Positions 5,885 through 11,297 of a stretch of DNA of 12,181 bases are shown in pieces. Positions within the stretch are counted from its first letter, which is position 1; every line of letters starts with the position of its first letter. The notes under the pieces are model-generated. The model made no database searches. It was not told the DNA's origin and saw nothing but the letters and a program-made list of their open reading frames with translations. Both the position numbers and the translations under genes were made by a program. This DNA is from CAYHXN01 sp964373675 (GTDB taxonomy: Bacteria > Patescibacteriota > Minisyncoccia > UBA6257 > WO2-44-18), in the NCBI GenBank assembly GCA_964373675.1, contig CAYJVO010000019.1, positions 1-12,181 on the forward strand, in the 5' to 3' direction.

Positions 5885-6517
5885 ATGTTGCCTGATCCCA
5901 TCAAAAAATTCGTAGAGCTTTTCTCCGGACTGCCCGGCATCGGGCCGCGCCAAGCAACGCGCCTTGCTTTTTATATCAAAAGTCTCGGACAAGCCCAGAT
6001 CAATGAAATTGCCAAAACGGTCTTTGGATTGAGCGACATTCAAACCTGCAGCCAATGCTTTTTCACCTACCTATCCAACGGCAAAAATTTATGCAGTATC
6101 TGCGGAAATCCGCAGCGGCGCAAAGACCTGATCGCTGTCGTAGAAAAAGAAACCGACCTTATTTCCATTGAAAATACCAAAAAGTTTAACGGCCGTTACT
6201 TGGTGTTGGGCGACCTTAAAAAAAACGGCGTGCTAGATTCAATACAGAAATTGCGGCTAGCAAGTTTAAAAAAATGGATTGCGACTTGTACTGAGCCATG
6301 CCTACCGGCAGGCAAGCTTGCCGAAGAAAAAGCTGCGGAAATAATTTTAGCCATCAATCCAACTACTTACGGCGACATCAATGCTGATTTAATCGCCGCT
6401 GAACTTAAAGATTCGGCTCACAAGGTAACCCGTCTCGGCCGCGGCATTCCCACCGGCGGCGAAATTGAATTCGCTGATGAGGATACTTTGAGCGGAGCGC
6501 TTGATAATAGAAGGTAA
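5885..6517 (+). CDS. recR: Recombination protein RecR with internal palindromic insertion
   Basis: RecR helps load RecA at gaps during recombinational repair, normally with RecO and sometimes RecF. The protein is 210 aa. Domains in order: helix-hairpin-helix LPGIGPRQATRLAF (16-29), a Cys4 zinc finger (Cys55, 58, 70, 73), and a Toprim domain from about residue 84 (VVEKETDLISIE, NGRYLVLGD, AAEIILAINPT), then GRGIPTGGEIEFADEDTL near the C-terminus, which matches the RecR ending. Between LKKWI and LAEEK (about residues 133-144) there are some 12 extra residues containing EPCLPAG that are not in E. coli RecR; this DNA is palindromic. The Toprim strands on both sides are intact. It starts 17 nt after dnaB and is probably cotranscribed with it. 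No Shine-Dalgarno is visible. Confidence 0.95.
   Translation: MLPDPIKKFVELFSGLPGIGPRQATRLAFYIKSLGQAQINEIAKTVFGLSDIQTCSQCFFTYLSNGKNLCSICGNPQRRKDLIAVVEKETDLISIENTKKFNGRYLVLGDLKKNGVLDSIQKLRLASLKKWIATCTEPCLPAGKLAEEKAAEIILAINPTTYGDINADLIAAELKDSAHKVTRLGRGIPTGGEIEFADEDTLSGALDNRR
6299..6322. repeat. Palindromic element inside recR
   Basis: TGCCTACCGGCAGGCA (6299-6314) is a near-perfect 16-bp palindrome and overlaps a perfect 12-bp palindrome GGCAAGCTTGCC (6311-6322). It encodes part of an extra loop in the Toprim domain. The pattern parallels the palindromic insertion in cysS, although the sequence is different. Confidence 0.65.
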
Positions 6518-6557
6518 TTGAGTTAATATCGTTCTCAGTTCTTTTAGTTGGTAAATT

Positions 6558-6740
6558 ATGGAAGCTTTCCTATTTTTTACAGGGTTGATCCTTTTTGTTT
6601 CGGGGATTATCATTATTGGCTCTGAAGCTAAATGCAAAGAGTGCGAACACCGCAAAAACTGCAAATATGCTGATCCTGATCCTGATCCGCAATGCCGCTG
6701 TTCCGCTTGCCAAAAGAATATGAATACTAGGGAGCCCTAA
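6558..6740 (+). CDS. Small membrane-anchored Cys-rich protein A
   Basis: A 60-aa protein of unknown function. Residues 3-22 are one hydrophobic helix, followed by a short Cys-rich tail: CKEC (26-29), Cys35, then CRCSAC (residues about 46-51) with an intervening DPDPDP stretch. The tail most likely sits outside or inside the membrane as a metal-binding or disulfide-bonded knob; the side cannot be told. The DPDPDP stretch is encoded by a tandem hexamer (GATCCT units at about 6672-6688) that could change length by slippage. It begins 40 nt after recR with no clear ribosome site. The gene directly after it encodes a protein of the same size and layout, which makes it more likely that both are real. 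The overlapping minus-strand frame lacks such features. Confidence 0.68.
   Translation: MEAFLFFTGLILFVSGIIIIGSEAKCKECEHRKNCKYADPDPDPQCRCSACQKNMNTREP
6727..6735 (+). promoter_or_regulatory. Ribosome binding site for Cys-rich protein B
   Basis: AGGGAG at about 6729-6734, inside the end of gene A, is followed by 7 nt and the ATG at 6742. It is the best-placed Shine-Dalgarno sequence in the window, where most genes have none, and it supports the gene B start. Confidence 0.6.
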
Positions 6741-6741
6741 A

Positions 6742-6927
6742 ATGATTATCGGCCTTCTGTTCGGCGTCATCTTTGCCCTATGTTTTTTAATGATTTTACT
6801 GAAGGGCGTTAAAGTCAAACCTTGTGCTTATTGCAAAAATTGCTGCGATTGTTGCAAAGACGGAGAACCCTGTACGCGTTGTCCATCCGAAAAATGTTGT
6901 CAGTACTGCAAATATGGTCAATCTTAA
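6742..6927 (+). CDS. Small membrane-anchored Cys-rich protein B
   Basis: A 61-aa protein of unknown function with the same plan as the gene before it: an N-terminal membrane helix (about 2-21) and then a very Cys-rich tail. Residues 28-58 contain 11 cysteines in pairs and CxxC groups (CAYC, CCDCC, CTRC, CCQYC). Such density suggests zinc/other metal binding, an iron-sulfur site, or several disulfides; the sequence does not decide among them. It starts 1 nt after the stop of gene A, has a good Shine-Dalgarno (AGGGAG, 7 nt spacing), and ends at a clear terminator, so the pair forms a small transcription unit, perhaps continuing from recR. The two proteins are similar in layout but not clearly alignable outside the cysteines, so duplication is only a possibility. 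Confidence 0.72.
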   Translation: MIIGLLFGVIFALCFLMILLKGVKVKPCAYCKNCCDCCKDGEPCTRCPSEKCCQYCKYGQS

Positions 6928-6957
6928 AATAGCCCAGCCATGGCGGGGCTATTTTTA
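6927..6957. terminator. Bidirectional terminator between Cys-rich gene B and rplU
   Basis: AAATAGCCC (6927-6935) pairs with GGGCTATTT (6946-6954), with inner GCC/GGC pairs and a short AT loop. T-runs follow on both strands: TTTTT to 6956 on plus, and the A-run at 6926-6929 gives T4 on minus. It lies between convergent genes and overlaps both stop codons. Confidence 0.9.
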
Positions 6958-7263
6958 TTTAATACTTAAAACTTCTAATTCCGTGTATGGCTGGCGATGC
7001 CCTTTTTTCTTCCTATATCTTGTTTTAGAATGATAGCGAAAAACAATTACCTTATCGGCTCTGCCCTGCTTTAAAACTCTGGCTTCCACTCTGGCGCCGG
7101 AAACATACGGAGCACCGATATTAACAGTTTCGCCATCGGCCTTAAGCAACACTTTATCAAAAACTAAAATCTCGCCTTCTTTGGCTTCCAACTTTTCCAC
7201 TTTTAATTTTTTGCCGGCAGAAATCTTGTATTGTTTCCCGCCAGTTTCGATAATTACAAACAT
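6955..7263 (-). CDS. rplU: 50S ribosomal protein L21
   Basis: Structural protein of the large ribosomal subunit that contacts 23S rRNA; 102 aa, the normal size. MFVIIETGGKQYKI is the classic L21 start. The middle segment VFDKVLLKADGETVNIGAPYV and the basic KTRYRKKKGHRQPYTELEV end are all typical. In most bacteria rplU is followed by rpmA (L27), but here a terminator and convergent genes follow, so the usual pair is split. The upstream gap of 122 nt contains a periodic TTCGGAT repeat. No Shine-Dalgarno precedes the ATG. Confidence 0.97.
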   Translation of the reverse strand: MFVIIETGGKQYKISAGKKLKVEKLEAKEGEILVFDKVLLKADGETVNIGAPYVSGARVEARVLKQGRADKVIVFRYHSKTRYRKKKGHRQPYTELEVLSIK

Positions 7264-7294
7264 TGTTGTATGATCGATCCCAATCTACGAATTT

Positions 7295-7380
7295 ATCCGA
7301 AGCTAACGAAGAAAATCCTAACAATTTGTTCTTTTCGGATTATATTCGGTATCTTTGGATATAGTTCGGATTGTTCGGAT
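7295..7380. repeat. Periodic TTCGGAT repeats upstream of rplU
   Basis: Five imperfect copies of TTCGGAT begin at 7334, 7345, 7354, 7365 and 7374, at steps of 11, 9, 11 and 9 nt, which amounts to a degenerate 20-bp tandem unit. An inverted copy ATCCGAA is at 7295-7301. A minus-strand TATAAT lies at 7339-7344 within the array, without a convincing -35. It may be an operator-like array or a decaying minisatellite. Confidence 0.5.
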
Positions 7381-7385
7381 CGGCC

Positions 7386-7715
7386 TTAATTAACAGAAAT
7401 AATAACAGCGACTACAATTAAAATCAAACTCCAAAGCAGAATATTAAAGCTGGCGAAGAAATAGCTAAAAACCCTCAATCGTGACCGATGGTAAAAAAAT
7501 TGAGAAAGTAGGAAGTTTAAAAAAGTTAGGGCAGTTGCCCATATGAATATTCTTAAAACATCGCTCTTAGCGCCTAAAAAATCTATACCCCGAAAACTGT
7601 CAAAATGGATCACCAGCAAATGACTGATGTTAATCAGATTCACATAAGCAACAATGGCGGTAATAACTGTCAGAGCGGCGGCTGATACATGAATAAGCAA
7701 TAGCGATCTTGGCAT
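7386..7715 (-). CDS. Small three-helix membrane protein of unknown function
   Basis: A 109-aa integral membrane protein with three predicted helices at about residues 7-31, 54-74 and 83-107. Between helices 1 and 2 lies VIHFDSFRGIDFLG (35-48), which resembles the 'LHYN...GIDLIG' loop of a family of small hypothetical membrane proteins that I recall from Patescibacteria; this match is from memory and not searched. No catalytic motif is seen. The ATG at 7713-7715 follows a CATAAT (-10-like, 7723-7728) by 7 nt, so it may be leaderless; a -35 match is poor. It is upstream of rplU on the same strand, with a 122-nt repeat-bearing gap between, so cotranscription is uncertain. Confidence 0.7.
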   Translation of the reverse strand: MPRSLLLIHVSAAALTVITAIVAYVNLINISHLLVIHFDSFRGIDFLGAKSDVLRIFIWATALTFLNFLLSQFFYHRSRLRVFSYFFASFNILLWSLILIVVAVIISVN

Positions 7716-7746
7716 AAATTACATTATGGCAGTGATTTTTAAAAAT

Positions 7747-7946
7747 GAAACTCCCCAGGCTTACCCACGGCCCCGCTGGAAGCGAAGCCGAGTCTGACTC
7801 GGCGGAGCCCCGCGCCTTTGGCGGGGCGTGGCGCCCGGGGTTTCTGATTGATCGAGCGACGCTCATCCGCCACTATTACGCGTAATAGTGGCGGATATGC
7901 CCGCACTTCCCACGGCCTAAAGGCCGTGGATTTAGTAAGGTATTTC
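7747..7946. mobile_element. Palindromic REP/MITE-like element A, apparently interrupted
   Basis: Begins GAAACTCCCC and ends GGTATTTC, the same ends as element B immediately to the right, and the first 21 nt of the two (7743-7763 and 7950-7970) match at 19 positions. Inner hairpin CCACGGCCT / AGGCCGTGG (7910-7918, 7921-7929). CCCACGGCC occurs at 7764-7772 and again at 7909-7917, as if a 136-nt GC-rich segment (7773-7908) had been inserted with a 9-bp target duplication. That segment carries GCCGAGTC/GACTCGGC (7787-7803), GCCCCGC/GCGGGGC (7807-7827) and a perfect 32-bp palindrome. No transposase is present, and open frames across it look like chance. Confidence 0.6.
7865..7896. repeat. Perfect 32-bp palindrome
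   Basis: ATCCGCCACTATTACG (7865-7880) is followed without any loop by its exact reverse complement (7881-7896). It could extrude as a cruciform or serve as a dimeric protein site. It is not a terminator, since no T-run follows on either strand. Confidence 0.9.
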
Positions 7947-7953
7947 GGCAAAT

Positions 7954-8025
7954 GAAACTCCCCGAGCTTAGCCTCCTTCGCCGAAGTAGCCTTCGGCTAC
8001 GAAGGCCGAGCGCTCAGGGTATTTC
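7954..8025. mobile_element. Palindromic REP/MITE-like element B
   Basis: A 72-nt element with imperfect terminal inverted repeats: GAAAnnCCCnGAGC on the left pairs with GCTCnGGGnnTTTC on the right. Inside are CCTTCG/CGAAGG (7975-7980, 8000-8005) and GTAGCC/GGCTAC (7986-7991, 7995-8000), with alternative pairings. Its ends match element A. Likely a non-autonomous repeat moved by a transposase encoded elsewhere, possibly of the IS200/REP type; this origin is inference. Confidence 0.6.
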
Positions 8026-8039
8026 TTTGGATAAACAAT

Positions 8040-8061
8040 AAAAAGTCCCGCCGTGGCGGGA
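8040..8061 (-). terminator. Rho-independent terminator of the 67-aa gene
   Basis: On the minus strand TCCCGCC-AC-GGCGGGA (8046-8061) forms a 7-bp stem, followed after one base (C at 8045) by T5 (A-run at 8040-8044 on plus). It starts directly after the TAA of the 67-aa gene. Confidence 0.85.
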
Positions 8062-8062
8062 T

Positions 8063-8266
8063 TTAACCATCCAAATGGATAGAGTCGGTTGAAAAACGAA
8101 GATCTTCTGGAGATACCAGTTTACCATCAAGCCGCATTGATCTTGGGCTTACTTCTAGACACCGGCTGCCAAACCTCACCACCAACTTCCCGTTTCTGGT
8201 AATACTCACTCCGCCTTTACGTTTCAAGACCAACTCGCCCTTCTGAACCTTAAAATGTTCCTCCAT
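8063..8266 (-). CDS. Small protein of unknown function (67 aa)
   Basis: No family recognised. The protein is soluble, has no membrane helix, and alternates hydrophobic and charged residues in short strands, suggesting a small beta-rich fold; two GKLV segments (residues about 26-29 and 48-51) hint at an internal repeat. Support for a real gene comes from its surroundings: a purine-rich AAGGGG lies just before the ATG (8264-8266), a plausible minus-strand promoter (TTGCTT at 8318-8323, 17 nt, TAACAT at 8295-8300) sits upstream, and a strong terminator follows the stop codon immediately. It is divergent from the glycosyltransferase gene. Confidence 0.66.
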   Translation of the reverse strand: MEEHFKVQKGELVLKRKGGVSITRNGKLVVRFGSRCLEVSPRSMRLDGKLVSPEDLRFSTDSIHLDG

Positions 8267-8294
8267 CTTCCCCTTTCTTTAAAAATTCTTTAAT

Positions 8295-8323
8295 ATGTTA
8301 TACTAATTAACAATTAAAAGCAA
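8295..8323 (-). promoter_or_regulatory. Candidate promoter of the 67-aa gene
   Basis: Minus strand TTGCTT (8318-8323), 17 nt, TAACAT (8295-8300); TATAAC two bases earlier is an alternative -10. It overlaps the -35 region of the plus-strand glycosyltransferase promoter, so the two may compete. Confidence 0.4.
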
Positions 8324-8335
8324 GGGTGTTATAAT
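8307..8335 (+). promoter_or_regulatory. Strong promoter of the glycosyltransferase gene
   Basis: TTAACA (8307-8312), exactly 17 nt, then TATAAT (8330-8335) preceded by TG at 8327-8328 (extended -10). Start site expected near 8342, giving a leader of about 24 nt that is A/T-only apart from one G and one C, with no Shine-Dalgarno, before the ATG at 8366. Confidence 0.85.
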
Positions 8336-8365
8336 CTTTTAAGTTTTTTTTAAAAATAAAACAAA

Positions 8366-9085
8366 ATGAGCATATCCTTCGTCATCCCCGCACTAAACGA
8401 AGAACAGTATATCGGCAAAACGATTGAAGCTATTCTGCGTCAACCGCCGGATTTAGTAAAAGAAATTATCGTTGCAGTCAGCAGTGCCACTACTGACAAA
8501 ACGGCCGAGGTGGCAAAAGGTTACCCAAAAGTTAAAGTGGTAACGGTGCCGCGCGACGGCACCAATGCCGCCCGGCAGGCCGGTTTTGAACTAGCTACTG
8601 GTGATGTTACCGCCTTTGTTGATGCCGATACACTAGTAACACCGGGTTGGGGCGAAAAAGTCATTAAAACTTTAAGCAATTCGCAGGTTGCCGCTGTCAG
8701 TGGTCCTTATATCTACACTGATCAGGGGTGGCTTCGCCATATCCTTACTCTTTACGGCTTTCTGGTAATCGCCATTCCGATTGCCGTAATTTTTAATTAC
8801 ATTTTGCGCGTTGGCAGCGTCGTTCTTGGAGGTAATCTGGCGGCAAAAAGAGAAAAACTTCTGGGGGCCGGCGGATTCAATACCCAATTTAAATTTTATG
8901 GTGACGATGCCAACACCGGAAAGCGGCTGCGTAAAGTCGGTCTAGTAATATTTGACCCAAGCTTGCGCGTTATCAGTTCATCGCGACGTTTTCGTCAAAA
9001 GGGATTTCTTTCAACGACTTTTAAGTACTTCGTTAATTTCTTTTGGGCGATCTTTTTTGACCGACCATTCTCTAAAAATAAATAG
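8366..9085 (+). CDS. Family 2 (GT-A) glycosyltransferase
   Basis: Transfers a sugar from a nucleotide donor to an envelope lipid, polysaccharide or protein; the acceptor cannot be told. At 239 aa it is a compact GT2 enzyme. The N-terminus ISFVIPALNEEQYI (3-16) is the classic GT2 start with the NEE motif. The metal-binding DxD is VDADT (85-89), and GAGGFNTQFKFYGDDAN (167-183) carries the acceptor-side acidic pair (GDD in place of the usual GED). Hydrophobic stretches at about 125-147 and 221-231 suggest membrane attachment, with the catalytic part on the cytoplasmic side. It is a single-gene unit: a strong promoter upstream, and a terminator overlapping its TAG stop. No sugar-nucleotide synthesis genes are nearby, so specificity stays open. 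Confidence 0.92.
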   Translation: MSISFVIPALNEEQYIGKTIEAILRQPPDLVKEIIVAVSSATTDKTAEVAKGYPKVKVVTVPRDGTNAARQAGFELATGDVTAFVDADTLVTPGWGEKVIKTLSNSQVAAVSGPYIYTDQGWLRHILTLYGFLVIAIPIAVIFNYILRVGSVVLGGNLAAKREKLLGAGGFNTQFKFYGDDANTGKRLRKVGLVIFDPSLRVISSSRRFRQKGFLSTTFKYFVNFFWAIFFDRPFSKNK

Positions 9086-9115
9086 CCCCGACATTGCGTC
9101 GGGGCCGAATTTTTG
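9085..9115. terminator. Terminator after the glycosyltransferase, possibly bidirectional
   Basis: GCCCCGAC (9085-9092) pairs with GTCGGGGC (9098-9105), loop ATTGC, followed by CGAA and T5 (9110-9114). On the minus strand a T-rich tract also follows (9075-9084), so it may also end the mpg-M23-PEBP transcript coming from the right. Confidence 0.9.
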
Positions 9116-9120
9116 TCTCA

Positions 9121-9564
9121 CTACTGTTGTCTTTGATAGCGGCCGCTTAATTCCGCTTTAGCTAAAACATGGCCATCCATCGCTTTTTCTAAATCGGTTT
9201 TATGCGCGCTTGAAGAAAGGTTAAAAACGGAGTCTAATGCGTACAACTTGAAAAAATAACGATGCTCTCCGGAACCGGGGCACGGACCGCCATAGCCATT
9301 ACGTCCCCAAGTATTAATACCCTCCGCTGCTCTGGGCGGCAGCTCACCGGATTTAATAATTTTCGTATCCGCTGGAATATTCCAAACCACCCAATGATCC
9401 CAAACGCCGCTGGGCGAATCCGGGTCGTCCATAGCTAAAGCCAAACTTTCAGCTTCTTCTGGAACTCCGGAAATTTCCAAATCCGGCCAAACATCGCGGC
9501 CATCACAGGTGTATTCGCTGGGAATTTTTCCTCCGTTTTTAAAAGCTTTGGTTTTTATTTCCAT
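9121..9564 (-). CDS. YbhB/YbcL-family PEBP (Raf kinase inhibitor-like) protein
   Basis: Phosphatidylethanolamine-binding-protein fold, 147 aa, matching the bacterial YbhB/YbcL type. Signature residues: DDPDSPSG (46-53), DHWVVWNIP (56-64), GRNGYGGPCP (87-96) and HRYFFKLYALD (101-111), which together line the anion/ligand pocket. No signal peptide is seen, so it is probably cytoplasmic. The physiological role of bacterial members is not established. Its ATG overlaps the end of the M23 endopeptidase gene by 10 nt (ATGGAAATAA, with the endopeptidase TAA at the end), so translation is probably coupled. It is the last gene of the mpg-M23-PEBP operon and ends next to a terminator shared with the glycosyltransferase. 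Confidence 0.93.
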   Translation of the reverse strand: MEIKTKAFKNGGKIPSEYTCDGRDVWPDLEISGVPEEAESLALAMDDPDSPSGVWDHWVVWNIPADTKIIKSGELPPRAAEGINTWGRNGYGGPCPGSGEHRYFFKLYALDSVFNLSSSAHKTDLEKAMDGHVLAKAELSGRYQRQQ

Positions 9565-10730
9565 TTTTCGTTGTATTGCCGAACAGCTTCCTCAAACGCC
9601 GCGCGATCCGCTTCATTTATCGGCTCTCCCGGCGGAATCTCCACTTTAAACGGATTTACGTACGCGCCGAACTTATGCATTTCATAATGAAGGTGCGGAC
9701 CCGTGGCTTCGCCGGTGGATCCAACGTAGCCAACCACCTGGCCTTGTCTAACTTTTGCTCCGACTTGAATACCGCGGGCCAAACTCTGAAAATGGCCGTA
9801 GCGACTGCGGTAAGTATCATTATGTCTAATCATCACCGAAAGACCATAGGGACCGTTCCAACCGGCTTGAATCACCGTACCATCTCCAACCGAAACTGCT
9901 AGCGTGCCGTAATTAGCCGCATAATCAATGCCGCGGTGCGGCGCAATTTTTTTAGTAATCGGATTAATCCGGGCATAACTGTAGCCGGAGCTGATGTATT
10001 TATACTGCAATGGTGATTTTAAAAAAATCTTTTGCAGAGAATTCCCCTTTTCATCATAATATCCGGCTTTGGTGTTTGGTCCTCCAAAATAATAGCCGCG
10101 GGAAATTTCACCAGCGTTCATGAACTCGGCTGCCAGAATTTTCCCCGGCATTACGTACTGTCCGTCCAAATACCTTTCTTCATGCAAGACTTTAAAACTA
10201 TCGCCTTTTTGGATGTCCGCGGCAAAATCAATCTGCCAAGCAAAGGTTTCCGCTAAAGCCAACGCCAGCCGCTCATCCAATCCCTGACTGACCATTGTTT
10301 CATAAAGTGAGTTTTCAATTACTCCGGAAGCAGTTCTTTCCCAAATTTCATAAGCAATAGTGGTGGTGCCGGCTTGCCAGCCGTTTTCCGTTGGCTCGGC
10401 GACAAATTCCGACTCGGAATCTATTTCATAAACCAACCTTTCTAAAACACTGCTGGTGGCGTTGTAAAACAACGCCAATTCCCTGCCCTCCACGATCCGC
10501 GAAAAATCGTAGGCCTTCTTGGAACTTTCCAAAATCGCCACTGCCGTATCCGTAGCTACCCCCAAACTCGTCATCAACTGGCTGAAAGTGGTCCCTTTGG
10601 GCACTTCCAATTTAACGATTCTTTGTCTCGGAATCGACTCTGCCAGCCTAGTAATTTTTTGCAAATTAAAAATCAAAAGGGTTCCGATTAAAATAAATAA
10701 AAAAACAAATAAAAATTTTCTCATGGTCAT
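9555..10730 (-). CDS. M23 (MepM-like) peptidoglycan DD-endopeptidase
   Basis: Membrane-anchored zinc endopeptidase that cuts peptide cross-links in the cell wall; 391 aa. Residues 4-22 are a hydrophobic N-terminal anchor. Residues 38-90 resemble the OapA/LysM-like part of MepM (LEVPKGTTFSQLM). Residues about 128-225 match the Csd3-type second domain (SLYETMVSQGLD, IDFAADIQKGDSF). The C-terminal M23 domain has HRGID (His265, Asp269), YGHF (His313) and TGPHLHYE (His346, His348): His265, Asp269 and His348 should bind zinc, and His313 and His346 should be catalytic, so all active-site residues are present. It starts 3 nt after mpg; ATGs at 10728-10730 and 10722-10724 are both possible. No Shine-Dalgarno is seen. 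Confidence 0.94.
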   Translation of the reverse strand: MTMRKFLFVFLFILIGTLLIFNLQKITRLAESIPRQRIVKLEVPKGTTFSQLMTSLGVATDTAVAILESSKKAYDFSRIVEGRELALFYNATSSVLERLVYEIDSESEFVAEPTENGWQAGTTTIAYEIWERTASGVIENSLYETMVSQGLDERLALALAETFAWQIDFAADIQKGDSFKVLHEERYLDGQYVMPGKILAAEFMNAGEISRGYYFGGPNTKAGYYDEKGNSLQKIFLKSPLQYKYISSGYSYARINPITKKIAPHRGIDYAANYGTLAVSVGDGTVIQAGWNGPYGLSVMIRHNDTYRSRYGHFQSLARGIQVGAKVRQGQVVGYVGSTGEATGPHLHYEMHKFGAYVNPFKVEIPPGEPINEADRAAFEEAVRQYNEKWK

Positions 10731-10733
10731 CGG

Positions 10734-11270
10734 TCATTTACTATCAGTCATAAGTATAAACCGGTACGGTTTATCAGCCCAAACCGGTCCGGCGTAGTCA
10801 ACGCCGATGCGGGGAGTTTTTACAATCCTTAATCCTTGATCTTTAATCTTTAACCCATTATCAGCAATCCACAATCCGGTTTTTCGGCTTGACAGCCGGT
10901 TATTGAATCTCTTATCAATTTTGAAAAATTTTGTCAGTCGAGCAGGCCCGCTGATGCCCTTTACACCCCTAACTAAAACTGCCGCCGGATAATTTTTTGG
11001 GCCGGTAGTAATGTTCAGCATCCAATGCATTCCGTAAGTAAAATAAACGTACCAATAGCCAGCCGGACCGAACATCGGAAAATTCCGCTTGGTGAGGCCT
11101 CGCGACGCATGCGACGCTTTGTCTTTAAACCCATCGTAGGCCTCCACTTCGGTAATTACTGCTTTAATTAATTTGCCTCGGTACCGTCTTACTAAAATCT
11201 TACCTAATAGATTTTGGGTAACTGCCAACGTCGGCCGATTGAAAAATTTCAAATTTAAAACTTTGGTCAT
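10734..11270 (-). CDS. mpg: 3-methyladenine DNA glycosylase (Mpg/AAG family)
   Basis: Base-excision-repair enzyme that removes alkylated purines; 178 aa from the chosen ATG (11268-11270), a normal bacterial length. The frame stays open for 78 more codons upstream, but that stretch runs antisense through the divergent gene and has no family resemblance. LAVTQNLLGKILVR (15-28), the catalytic EVEAY (Glu43, Tyr45), HAS (His54), MFGPAGYWYVYFTYGMHWMLNI (66-87) and AAVLVRGV (96-103) are classic AAG motifs. TPRIGVDYAG and WADKPYRF close the fold. Residues 138-149 are encoded by AAGATTA/AAGGATTA microrepeats, but length there is similar to the human enzyme. It is the first gene of a minus-strand operon with the M23 peptidase 3 nt downstream. 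A TATAAA at 11284-11289 (minus) overlaps the -10 of the divergent gene. Confidence 0.95.
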   Translation of the reverse strand: MTKVLNLKFFNRPTLAVTQNLLGKILVRRYRGKLIKAVITEVEAYDGFKDKASHASRGLTKRNFPMFGPAGYWYVYFTYGMHWMLNITTGPKNYPAAVLVRGVKGISGPARLTKFFKIDKRFNNRLSSRKTGLWIADNGLKIKDQGLRIVKTPRIGVDYAGPVWADKPYRFILMTDSK

Positions 11271-11291
11271 TTGGATTTTGTCATTTATAAT
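11263..11291 (+). promoter_or_regulatory. Promoter of the 140-aa gene, predicted leaderless
   Basis: TTGGTC (11263-11268), 17 nt, TATAAT (11286-11291). The -10 ends 6 nt before the ATG at 11298, and no Shine-Dalgarno fits in the gap. The -35 lies over the mpg start codon, and the -10 overlaps a minus-strand TATAAA (11284-11289) for mpg. Confidence 0.6.
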
Positions 11292-11297
11292 CTCTAT

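Larger units (their letters stand above)
7716..8062. other. 347-nt gene-free region filled with palindromic elements
   Basis: No credible gene lies between the start of the 109-aa membrane protein and the end of the 67-aa gene. The stretch contains the start signal of the former (7716-7728), elements A and B (7747-8025), and the terminator of the 67-aa gene (8040-8061). It is clearly more GC-rich than its surroundings. Confidence 0.75.

Noticed and set aside
6558..6818. Minus-strand frames opposite the Cys-rich genes
   Set aside because: They lack start signals and recognisable domains; the plus-strand pair has matching layout, a ribosome site and a terminator.
7630..7951. Open minus-strand frames across the palindromic elements
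   Set aside because: Translation is Pro/Arg/Gly-rich low complexity caused by GC-rich palindromes, with no start signals or family resemblance.
7743..8025. CRISPR array
   Set aside because: Repeats are few, palindromic and of unequal spacing, with no regular repeat-spacer pattern and no cas genes.
10824..10860. Microrepeat-coded segment of mpg as a third intragenic insertion
   Set aside because: The AAGATTA/AAGGATTA repeats are visible, but the protein is only slightly longer there than the human enzyme and the DNA is not palindromic, so an insertion is not supported.
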